64,000 nucleotides of DNA from the NCBI GenBank assembly GCA_009731375.1, contig BJOX01000148.1, positions 484,842-548,841 on the forward strand, read 5' to 3'. This document shows positions 11,982-37,300 of the stretch, piece after piece. Position numbers and translations under genes: made by a program. Positions within the stretch are counted from its first letter, which is position 1. Every line of letters starts with the position of its first letter. The notes under the pieces were generated by a model. It saw only the letters and a list, made by a program, of their open reading frames with translations. It made no database searches and was not told where the DNA came from. This stretch comes from Paulinella micropora. Its lineage: Eukaryota > Cercozoa > Imbricatea > Euglyphida.

Positions 11982-12541
11982 ATGGGAGCTGCCCGACCTA
12001 CGGAAGGTGCAGCAGAAGCACCCACGAGCAGAGGTATATCTGTTGCATCAAGCCTGGCGTTCTACTCTGATTTCCTGTGCGTTGCTTGCCTGTCTCAGAG
12101 AGAAGATCTCTTCATGGGCCCGAATGTCAAATGTGTGGAAGTGAAATGCTCTTATCATACCGCGAAGATGTTCGTGAGCACCACTGCATCGCTTGTAATA
12201 ACTTCGTCTTAGAGTGCGAACTGGCTGGTACATACATACATATGTACGTACATACATACATACATACATACATACATACATACATACATACATACATACA
12301 TTTGTACATACATACATTTGTACATACATACATACATACATACATACCATATGTACATACATTCACACATACACACATACACACCCACTCACAAACACAC
12401 ATACATTTGTACATACATACATTTGTACATACATACATACATACATACATACATACATACATACATACATACATACCATATGTACATACATTCACACATA
12501 CACACATACACACACACACACACACACTCACAAACACACAG

Positions 12542-12576
<35 letters not shown>

Positions 12577-13095
12577 CATACATACATACATACATAAATA
12601 CATACATACATACATAATTTACACACACAATTTACATACACAATTTACATACATACAATTTACATACACATACATACATACATACATACATACATACATT
12701 ATATTACATACATACATACGTACATACATACATACAATGTACATACATACATACATACATACATAACATACGTACATACGTACATACATATGTTCATATG
12801 TACATACATACATACATACATACATACATACATACATAGATACATAGATACATAGATACACACATACACACACATACATACATACATACATACATACATA
12901 CATACATACATACATACGTACGTACATACATACGTACGTACGTACGTACGTACATACATACATACATGCATATGTACATACCTATGTACATAACATAAAC
13001 ACATACATAACATAGATACATACATACATAACATACACACACATACATACATGCATACATACACACGTACATACATACATACATACATATATACA

Positions 13096-13127
<32 letters not shown>

Positions 13128-14189
13128 CATACATACGTACACATACATAACATACATACATCACATACATACATAACATACATACATACATACATACATA
13201 CATACATACGTACATGCATACGTACATACATACATAACATACATACATACATACATACATACATACATACGTACGTACGTACGTACGTACGTACGTACGT
13301 ACGCACGTACGTACGTACATACATACATACATGCATACATACATACATACATACATTCATTACATTACATTAATACATTACATTACATACATTACATTAC
13401 ATACATTACATTACATACATCACATTACATACATACATACATACATACATACAATACATACATACATACATACATACATGCATGCATACATGCATGCATA
13501 CATACATATACATGCATATATACATTACATTACATTACATACATTACATTACATACATACGTAAATTACATACATACATACATTACATTACATACATACA
13601 TTACATTACATACATATATACATACATACATACATACATACATACATACATACATACATACATACATACATACATACATACATACATACACACATACATA
13701 CATACATGCATAGCATTCTACATACGTAACATACATACATACATAACATACATAAGATACACGTAACATACACGTAGCATACATGTAACATGCATGTAAC
13801 ATGCATGTAACATACATGTAACATTGTATGTTTTGTGTGTCATGTATGTTACATGTATGTTACATGTATGTTACGTGAATGTTACGTTAGTATGTATGTA
13901 TGTTATGTATGTATGTATGTTATGCATGTATGCATGTTATGTATGTATGTATTCATGTATGTATGTATGTATGTATGTATGTATGCATGTATGTATGTAT
14001 GTATGTAATGTATGTTGTGTATATTATATGTGTTACATGTAACATCAATCACATAAATAACATACAGAACATACAGAACATACATAACATGGGTAACACA
14101 CAAACATACAAACACTCATAGATACATAAGTACGAATACATACACACACATATGCACCATGTGCAGGATACAACAGATATGACTACTGA
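11982..14189 (+). CDS. Small Cys4 zinc-ribbon protein, three exons
   Basis: Exons 11982-12033, 12099-12227 and 14167-14189 join in phase from ATG to TGA and give 67 residues. Exon 1 ends AGAG before GTATAT, the 65-base first intron ends in CTCAG, exon 2 ends in GCTG before GTACAT, and the last exon follows GTGCAG. The core is two Cys pairs, PECQMCGSEMLL and HHCIACNNF, spaced like the zinc ribbon of the ZNRD2/UPF0148 (autoantigen p27) family. That family's domain also has a leader helix that is not obvious here, so this is a resemblance, not an assignment. Intron 2 (12228-14166) is ATAC/GTAT microsatellite. The short last exon (GYNRYDY) rests on phase and acceptor only. Confidence 0.45.
12230..14120. 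repeat. (ATAC)n/(GTAT)n mega-tract filling an intron
   Basis: About 1.6 kb of TACA-type units (12230-13820) with ACAC, ACGT and CATTA variants, then a strand switch near 13825 to TGTA-type units until about 14035. The two halves are inverted complements and could form a long hairpin. Minor blocks of (ATTAC)n lie near 13365-13600. Confidence 0.95.
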
Positions 14190-14214
14190 CCTTCGTAGCA
14201 AACTTCGCGCATCC

Positions 14215-14442
14215 TCATTCTGTCTCTTTCGCACTTTTCCCCCGCTCCCAAGAGCATGTGAAAAATTCCTCAGCTCTTAAGTACAAACGAACAATCACTT
14301 GAGACACCTTGTTTCCATTCGATTTCTGTTCTTCTTTGCTTGTGTTGTGGCTTGTTTGGAAGCACTCATCAAGAGCTGTCCAATGAGCCATGACGCGGGT
14401 TTGGACGCAAGGATCGGCTAGGAACAAGGCGTTTGAAGTCAT
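14215..14442 (-). CDS. Uncharacterised small open frame
   Basis: A 75-codon frame starting at ATG 14442 (MTSNALFLADPCVQTRVMAH...) with ordinary composition. An internal AACAAG before GTGTCT could be a splice donor, in which case this is a first exon. No family is recognised and no further exon could be joined. Confidence 0.25.
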   Translation of the reverse strand: MTSNALFLADPCVQTRVMAHWTALDECFQTSHNTSKEEQKSNGNKVSQVIVRLYLRAEEFFTCSWERGKSAKETE

Positions 14443-14540
14443 GGTTTATCGTACTTCAGAACTAGATTTTCTCTTATTCTTGCAGCACCCACTGTGATGT
14501 TCTCACATCCTGAAAAAACAACAAAAAAGCTCCCCCCCCC

Positions 14541-15205
14541 NNNNNNNNNNNNNNNNNNNNNNNNNNNNNNNNNNNNNNNNNNNNNNNNNNNNNNNNNNNN
14601 NNNNNNNNNNNNNNNNNNNNNNNNNNNNNNNNNNNNNNNNNNNNNNNNNNNNNNNNNNNNNNNNNNNNNNNNNNNNNNNNNNNNNNNNNNNNNNNNNNNN
14701 NNNNNNNNNNNNNNNNNNNNNNNNNNNNNNNNNNNNNNNNNNNNNNNNNNNNNNNNNNNNNNNNNNNNNNNNNNNNNNNNNNNNNNNNNNNNNNNNNNNN
14801 NNNNNNNNNNNNNNNNNNNNNNNNNNNNNNNNNNNNNNNNNNNNNNNNNNNNNNNNNNNNNNNNNNNNNNNNNNNNNNNNNNNNNNNNNNNNNNNNNNNN
14901 NNNNNNNNNNNNNNNNNNNNNNNNNNNNNNNNNNNNNNNNNNNNNNNNNNNNNNNNNNNNNNNNNNNNNNNNNNNNNNNNNNNNNNNNNNNNNNNNNNNN
15001 NNNNNNNNNNNNNNNNNNNNNNNNNNNNNNNNNNNNNNNNNNNNNNNNNNNNNNNNNNNNNNNNNNNNNNNNNNNNNNNNNNNNNNNNNNNNNNNNNNNN
15101 NNNNNNNNNNNNNNNNNNNNNNNNNNNNNNNNNNNNNNNNNNNNNNNNNNNNNNNNNNNNNNNNNNNNNNNNNNNNNNNNNNNNNNNNNNNNNNNNNNNN
15201 NNNNN
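14541..15205. other. Sequence gap (665 N)
   Basis: Unresolved bases, preceded by a C run. Any upstream exons of the terminal exon at 15308 could be hidden here. Confidence 0.98.
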
Positions 15206-15307
15206 GGCAGCCATTCAACAAAACGTACCCTTTATGTCCAAACAAGGTACAAAAAACCTTGCACAAGCCACCAACTATCCATCTCGTTTTTTTTTTTTTT
15301 TCCTCAG

Positions 15308-15541
15308 CGATATGTCTCTGACCGACTCGTTCGACAGCTCAAGACACGAGCTTCCACACTACAGCAGCTCATCACTCGCTTTCTGCGACGGACAACTCCG
15401 AGTCGCTGTACAGCCGCTTGCAACAGTTTTCGTACATTTCATGGTCAAATCTCAAGTATGTATGACACTGGCGACCTGCCAGGGCAAAATCATCCGAATT
15501 TGATTTCGTTCTCCATCAACTTTGGTGCTGTGGCCAGCTGA
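15308..15541 (+). CDS. Probable terminal exon of an unidentified gene
   Basis: A strong acceptor (polypyrimidine run then CCTCAG) is followed by a 77-codon open frame ending in TGA. The frame starts RYVSDRLVRQLKTRASTLQQ and ends LISFSINFGAVAS, a natural mixed composition unlike the surrounding repeats. A second overlapping frame (from ATG 15312) is also open but does not fit the acceptor as well. Upstream exons would lie in or before the gap at 14541-15205. Function unknown. Confidence 0.4.
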   Translation, partial: RYVSDRLVRQLKTRASTLQQLITRFLRRTTPSRCTAACNSFRTFHGQISSMYDTGDLPGQNHPNLISFSINFGAVAS

Positions 15542-17444
15542 AGCCATCGTTCGAAAGCTCAGGACAAGAGCTTTTCAATGATGTGCTCTGTGTTCTTGTA
15601 TCTCACATATTGATTGAGAACGACGAGTTTTCAAGTTGGAAGGGTTTTGCTAGTTGAATCTCGCATTCACCTACGATGCCTAAGAAAAAATAGCGGGACG
15701 TTGAGTGGTTGCGCAAAGCCGGGTCCCTTCCATTGTGTTTCGATTCTGCACATCAGCACACGCAGGGATTGGTTGTCACTCGATTCTGCACTTACTTTCT
15801 AACCATGGTAATGTTGTATTAATATAAATATTAAAGATGTTAACAATCTGACTAAACTTTCAAGGCTCAGTTTAAGCTTACTGTACGTGGTATTACTGTC
15901 GTAGAAGTCATCAAAATCAGCCAAATTGCAGTGTCTCGGTTCAAGTTGAGTTTTATTAATGGCTAACCGTCCAAGTATTCTAGTGATTAGACTAATAATA
16001 ATTTAAAACCATGCTTGCGTAAAAAAATAAAGAAATAAATAAATAAATTGCGTAACTTACTAACTACTCAGACTAAGTTTTCAACTGTCTTGGCGTCACT
16101 AGCCAGGAGTCTTGTACGGCAAAAACGAATTGTAACCGGAACAGTCAGTTAGAAAAATTACGAGGTGATATAGGTAAAAAGGAAATTGCTAGGGTAAAAA
16201 GGATTTTTTCCGAGCAAACTGTGCAAAGTGAAAGTCAGTAAAGGTAAAAATCCGAGCCAGAAAACACTGAGGTTAAGCCTGTTATATTGGCATGATGCAT
16301 ATTTAAGTAAATTTATCAGTTCCTCAGAGTCCGAGCAAGGACTCGGCGGGAGCTGAGCCTACGGTTATTATTTCTCTGTTTTCCGACCGCCAGGCTTTGG
16401 TTCCTCGAATAGCAGGCATGGGCCCGGGGAAGCTTCGCACTAAAGTCCACACAGACCCGAGACCGTCAGGCTGCGCCGGTCCTTAAAAAAAGTTCAAGTG
16501 ACAGGCTGGCACAGTGATCACGCGGCCTCCGACCTGAACATTTTTTAGGGTAAAAGCCCCAAAAACCTCAAAACTCTAGGAAAAATCTCCTCCTAAACTA
16601 CTATACTTGACCTTTTTCAATAAAAAGGCAGGGCTACAGATTCAGAAAGCCGCCGTCGTCCTCCATAGGGGTTCCGACCAAATTTTCGTGAATTATGGTC
16701 AAACTTTGCACAACATTTCAAAAGTTTTAAATGAAGAAAACACAAAATTTTAAACCGCAAGTTATAAAATTTGAATTTGAAAGTTTTTTTTCAAGTTTTT
16801 TTTCAGTCGGAACCTCGCCATCATCATCACATCGTGACCTTTACAACAAAAAAAGAATTAATAAAAAATGTTAAAAACTGCATTACGCCTATCATGATTT
16901 TGCCTCCGTTTTAAGAACGCTTAAAATGCCTAAAATTACTTATGGGAATGAAAGAACCGGTTAGTTACGCTTACGACTCTGACCGTGACTACTGTCTGAC
17001 TAGCTTTAGAAACCAGGGCAGCGTTGAAAGAAAAGAAAAGATCACCGTCACGAGTGCAGGGCAGTCACAAGTTTTCTTTTATCAAAAATTCAAGTTGTGT
17101 TTTCAATACTATCAAATACTTTCAAATAAATAATGAATAGTGAATCATAAATGAATAAAGGAATAAAGAAAAAAATGAATCTTCAAGCACTAAAAATCGT
17201 TCAGTGGAAATAAGGCTTCAGCGATAAATGGTCAAGTAAATATAGATGACACTATGTACATCCTATATACATACAAGAAAGAGGCTTAACAGAACGTGTT
17301 TTGCAAGGTTGAGTGCTGTGACATACACACACACACGCTGTACTATACCGTTACACTACACTATGATGTGGCGTATTGGGCTGACGCTTATTCATCTTGG
17401 TCCAGTGTGATAACATTGAGGATATTTGACGCCTGTGGATATTC
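15542..17444. other. AT-rich low-repeat noncoding region
   Basis: About 1.9 kb with many stops in all frames and short A/T runs. A plus-strand frame of 63 codons (16942-17133) has no splice or start context worth calling. I see no RNA gene or named element. Confidence 0.5.
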
Positions 17445-17580
17445 TATCGGTCACCTCCACAAAACGTGGTCAGGTTACCGATAAAACTACATATGCGGCG
17501 CGCCAAAAATTTGACGTGTTTTGCGGGCTCGCCGGCCCGGCTCGCCCGCAAAACACGTCAGTTTTGTGGCTAGCCGCATA
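17445..17580. mobile_element. Double-hairpin element, copy 1
   Basis: Two adjacent palindromes: a 39-base hairpin (TATCGGT...ACCGATA, 17445-17483) and an 88-base hairpin (TATGCGGC...GCCGCATA, 17493-17580) with GC-rich apex. A second copy lies at 62848-62980. Both have the same outer sequence and the same 3' neighbour AATATACTA. Two copies about 45 kb apart indicate a dispersed, possibly mobile element; no protein is encoded. Confidence 0.65.
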
Positions 17581-17809
17581 ATATACTATGCCAGAAGGGT
17601 GGAGAACAGTTAGGAGTAATTTCCACAAGCCGAAGTGCGTTCTCTTCATTGGCGTCAGAAATTCTTGCTCGCCCTTTGGCATGGATGGACACCGATGGAA
17701 TAAATGATTTCTTGGCATTTTCCTTGCTTCCAGTCTCGGAGTTGATGCGTTGAGTGGGCCTTCGAGTTCTTTTGACTGCAGCTTCCATGACTGCCTCCGC
17801 CGTCGCCAT
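17570..17809 (-). CDS. Small open frame ending in the double-hairpin element
   Basis: A 79-codon frame from ATG 17809 (MATAEAVMEAAVKRTRRPTQ...), basic and Ala/Glu-rich at the start. The last few codons fall in the double-hairpin element, so the natural C-terminus may be lost. It starts only 26 bases after the Dicer-like stop on the same strand, so it could instead be 3' UTR of that gene. No family recognised. Confidence 0.25.
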   Translation of the reverse strand: MATAEAVMEAAVKRTRRPTQRINSETGSKENAKKSFIPSVSIHAKGRARISDANEENALRLVEITPNCSPPFWHSILCG

Positions 17810-17834
17810 TCACTAAGGCCATGTGAGTTATTGC

Positions 17835-32708
<14,874 letters not shown>

Positions 32709-32714
32709 CTGTAG

Positions 32715-33093
32715 ACAAACATATTAGTATAAGTATTAATAGTATAAGTATATTAGTTTAAGTATTCATAGTATAAGTATATTAGTATTAAGTATTAGTA
32801 TTCGTATCAGTATTAGTATTAGTATTAGTATTAGTATTAGTATTAGTATTAGTATTAGTATTAGTATCAGTATTAGTATTAGTATCAGTATTAGTATTAG
32901 CATACTATTAGTATTAGTATTAGTATTAGTATTGGTAATAGTATTAGTAATAGTATAAGTATAAGTATTAGTATTAGTATTAGTATTAGTATTAGTATTA
33001 GTGTTAGTGTTAGTATAAGTATAAGTATAAATTAGTATAAGTATTAGTACAAGTATTAGTATTAGTATTATCATTAGTATTAGTATTAGTATC

Positions 33094-33140
<47 letters not shown>

Positions 33141-33157
33141 CAACAACAATAATAATA

Positions 33158-33200
<43 letters not shown>

Positions 33201-33205
33201 TAATA

Positions 33206-33258
<53 letters not shown>

Positions 33259-33270
33259 GTAATAATAATA
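32715..33270. repeat. (TAGTAT)n then (AAT)n tract
   Basis: About 370 bases of TAGTAT-type hexamers with ATAAG variants, then about 180 bases of AAT/ATA trinucleotides ending at a SINE. Confidence 0.95.
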
Positions 33271-33501
33271 GTGCTTCTCTGTCAATGGCTGATGCAAATC
33301 TGCACATGCGCCTCCATCGTCTCACCCGTGAGGGGAGTACGAAGAATTGACGATAGGCTCTAATGACACCCCCGCAAGGGCAGTTCCAACACTTCCAGAC
33401 GGACCGGTATGTTCAATGAAAATACTGGTGGCACCGACGGGAATCGAACTGGCGACAGGGCCCAGATGGTAGAACTTGACCACTGGGCTATCACGGTGTC
33501 C
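33271..33501 (-). mobile_element. tRNA-derived SINE, copy 2
   Basis: Full-length copy on the minus strand with A and B boxes. It carries a single copy of the 35-base internal unit, where most others have two. (AAT)n lies on both sides. Confidence 0.85.
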
Positions 33502-33536
33502 AAAGTAATAATAATAATAGTAATAATAATAGTAAT

Positions 33537-33574
<38 letters not shown>

Positions 33575-33692
33575 GTAATAATAATAATAGTAATAATAAT
33601 AGTAATAATAATAATAGATAATAGATAATAATAACAATAATAATAATAACAATAATAAGAATAATAATAAGAATAATAAGAATAATAATAAT

Positions 33693-33862
33693 GTATCTCC
33701 TGCCAATTGCTGAGCCAAAAGGCCATGTGCATCCAGTCCTCCATTCCATAAGGAAAGTCTCCACACCAATCGGTGGAATAAAGGAAGTGACGGCATAGAA
33801 CATTACTCTAGGAGCTTTATACCAATCAGCCCATGGAAAGGACCGATGGCCTATGTACTCCC
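33693..33862 (-). repeat. Dispersed element E, copy 1
   Basis: About 170 bases flanked by (AAT)n/(ATT)n. On its own sense strand it starts GGGAGTACATAGGCCAT and ends CAGGAGATACATT(ATT)n. Other copies: 52683-52858, 57183-57352, 58926-59098 and 59403-59554. No RNA polymerase III boxes were recognised. Confidence 0.8.
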
Positions 33863-33937
<75 letters not shown>

Positions 33938-33951
33938 TATTAGTAGTAGTA

Positions 33952-34046
<95 letters not shown>

Positions 34047-34286
34047 GGACACCGTGATAGCCCAGTGGTCAAGTTCTACCATCTGGGCCCTGTCGCCAGT
34101 TCGATTCCCGTCGGTGCCACCAGTATTTTCATTGAACATACCGGTCCATCTGCACCAGTATTTCCATTGAACATACCGGCCCCGTCTGGAAGTGTTGGAA
34201 CTGCCCTTGCGGGGGTGTCATTAGAGCTTATCGTCAATTCTTCGTACTCCCCTCACGGGTGAGACGATGGAGGCGCATGTGCAGAA
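34047..34286 (+). mobile_element. tRNA-derived SINE, copy 3, cut by gap
   Basis: Starts after (ATT)n with the A and B boxes and has two internal 35-base units. It runs into the N gap 34287-34361 at GTGCAGAA. Confidence 0.85.
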
Positions 34287-34361
34287 NNNNNNNNNNNNNN
34301 NNNNNNNNNNNNNNNNNNNNNNNNNNNNNNNNNNNNNNNNNNNNNNNNNNNNNNNNNNNNN
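34287..34361. other. Sequence gap (75 N)
   Basis: The gap separates SINE copy 3 from the 5' end of LINE copy 1, so the exact LINE start is not visible. Confidence 0.98.
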
Positions 34362-37300
34362 GCACAAGATGGCACTCCATGGGAAGAGGAGGTGGTTGGG
34401 CCTCTCCCCACGAAGGTGACGGCTTGGGGAGGGCGGTCACCGGGATATGCGCAACTCTCAACTGGGCATTTACTCGGTAGGGGTTCGGCCAGGCAGGTTG
34501 TGGGGTTGTCTGTTGGATTGTTGGTTGGCTCGTTTTTCTTGGCTGTTGGTTTGGGTCTGGTTTCCTGGTTAGCCCATTTTCGCCGAATTTCCTGCCGAGT
34601 AAATGCCTGGGGGCTTCCAGTTCCGGTTTGGCGATCTTGTTGAGGTGAGCATTGGGAGGAAACAGTACCGAGATTGGTTGAAGATAGGATTCACATTGAG
34701 CCAAGATGGGGCCGAGTTGACCTGTTCCAACTCGGCTCCATTTCGGCTTCATGTTAATCCTATCTTCATCCTAACCTGGGTTTTGTCTCCTCCCTATCTT
34801 CGCTTCTTCGGGGTTGCCTAACTGGAATACATGATGACGCGCACGTTGGAGAGGGGCTTCAGTCGGTCCCAATGCCTTGCCAGTGCCTTGCTGCTTGCCG
34901 TGCCTTGCCCCATGCATTCACACCCTCCACCGTTGCATTTCTAACTGAGCAGCTTCGGCTGGGATTACTATACTTGTCTGTAAGACCCTATAGGTACCGC
35001 TAGGTTCGCGCCTTCTATACCCACGTGGGGGAAGGAGTTTCAGCGGCACGCCGTCCGATCTGGCTCCACTCGGGGACACCCGTACCTCATGATGTGTATT
35101 GTTAGGAGCAGCTGAAAGTCCATAAGGCATGAGAGTAGAGGCGTTGGCGATGCGATGGAGAGTGTGTGTAGTGCGTGAGGCAGGTTCTGGCGACGCTGGG
35201 GGTGCTGGCGGGCGCCGAAGGGCACGAAGCGACGCGGCAGCGTCCAGTGACACCGGCGGAAATGCGTGTAGTGTGTGTTGCAGATACCGCCGATGCTATT
35301 TGCATGGACGGGCGCTTTCCTCGGCGTAAAGAGGCGCGGCGGTGATGGCCAGCGACATTGGCCGTCTACTACTCTCAATGGATTACAAATACGCGAAGCA
35401 CGGAGCTACCACTGTGGCCCTTATGGGACAAGGTAGAATCGCCGAAGACCTGGACAATCCCCGTGGGAATGCCTCTTCGACGGGCTCTGGCCCGATGTCC
35501 CAGGATGGGAGGATGAGGGCTCGCGTATATGACGGAATTCCTGAACCACGTGGAGAGGCTATCTTAGCTGCGCCTCATCCTTCCTCCCCAAACCTGGCAC
35601 ACGGGTCGGCGCTTCAACATAAGGCGAGCGGCGCTATATGGCAGATGGCACCGCCGCCTCGACGGTACCGGCGGGTAGATCGGTACGACAAGGACGGGCG
35701 TAATCTGATTGTCTGGGGGCTCTCAGAACGCGCCAATCTACAGGAGATCGCCTCCAAAATGAGCGGTCTTGGTCTGGTGGTCCCGGTAATGGAGTGGCAA
35801 GGCCAGCGAATGTCTCGTCACCTGGAGCTGGTCTACGAGGACGATGACAGCAGGCAGACGGCGTTGCAGCAACTCAAACATCTCAAATTCTTCGGCAGAG
35901 GGGTCAATGTGGCCCTTGGGCGCAGGTTCAGGGACAGGGAACGTGTCCGAAGGCTTATTCGCATCCATCTGCGTGGGGAAGCGGCGGTCCGGAAGGAGGA
36001 AGCTGCGACGGGATATCGCGTCTTGCCTCTGCATGAAGAATGTGTCGATGATGTGCAGGTGGTGTCTTCGGAATTGGCTGCCGATGCACCTAAGTGTGTG
36101 TCTGAGTGTGCTGATGTGCATGTGGTGCCCCTGCATTCGGCGGCCAGTGCAGTGGGGGACCAACCTGCGCAAGCACCTGCAGAGGGGGGCAGCACGAGGG
36201 CGGAAGCCAAGCGCGGCCGTCGGGTCCGGAAACGAGCCAAGAAGCACCGCTCCAAGCAGTTCGATACCGGCTTCAAGCTACTCGTCGCGAGTCACAACTG
36301 GCAGGGTAAAACGGGATACGACAACGTAGGCACGGCGGAATGGGCATCATTCTACAAGCACGAGGGCTGGCTAGTCATCGGGGCTCAGGAGCACCGCATG
36401 GGCAAGAAGCAACTTTCCAAATGCAGCCTGGATGGATTCCGGATTTTTGGAAAACCTGCGGAGGTCAGCGAGAAAAATCGCTGCAAGGGTGGGGTTCTAT
36501 TCGCGGTGGCTAACTTCCTTGGTCCGTATTGCAACCTGGTGTCAGCCCCCGTCGACCACCGGCAGCAAGTGTGGCTGCGTATCGCCTCGGGTGTTACCGG
36601 CGCTCAGGATATCTATGTGGGCAACGGCTACTTTCCCCAGGAAACGCAGGAAGAAGAGTCGTCAGAGGCGTATGCGGCCTGGCAGGCAGCTATAGCTTTT
36701 TTTGGAGCCAAAGGTCTTGTGGTCACGGTGGCGGATGCCAACGCGAAGCTCGGGCCGGCATGCAGCCGAAAAGAGGAGGGCATCGTCGGTCAGCACGGGG
36801 AGGTCGATGATAAGGGAGCACCGGTACGTTCGGAGAACGGCAAGAGACTCGCGGCTGTCCTCGTCGCTACGGGCCTGCGAAATCTGAGCGGCTTCTCGTG
36901 CCCAGTGGAAGGGTCCTACTGGTGGTCCCGGCGTGAGCAGCGCGGCATGGGCACAGGCAAGCACCTCCTCGATTACATCTGCGCGTCGCCTGGCTTGGCA
37001 TCTGGAGCAAAGTTCGGAGTATGCGAAGATGATCTTGATACGGACCACAAGGCAGTATGGGCCGAACTGACGTGGAGCGGCCAGCGCCGGCCAAAGCGGG
37101 CTGCGAAACCTTACAGGTCCTTTCGTGTTGATAATCTTATTGGTGCTGGTGTCTCGGGTAATGATCACGCTACGAAGCAAGCGCTGGATTATCTACGCGA
37201 CAAGTTCGATGACGTATTCCAGCATTGCCTACAGAAGCTTGGAGTGCATCAGCTGCCTGAGCTTGACCTATCGGGTGGTGCCGACAGCCAACGGGTGGTA

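Noticed and set aside
35729-36276. Antisense open frames within the LINE copies (also 53215-53512 and others)
   Set aside because: They are shadows of the GC-rich LINE coding frame and are found identically in both copies.
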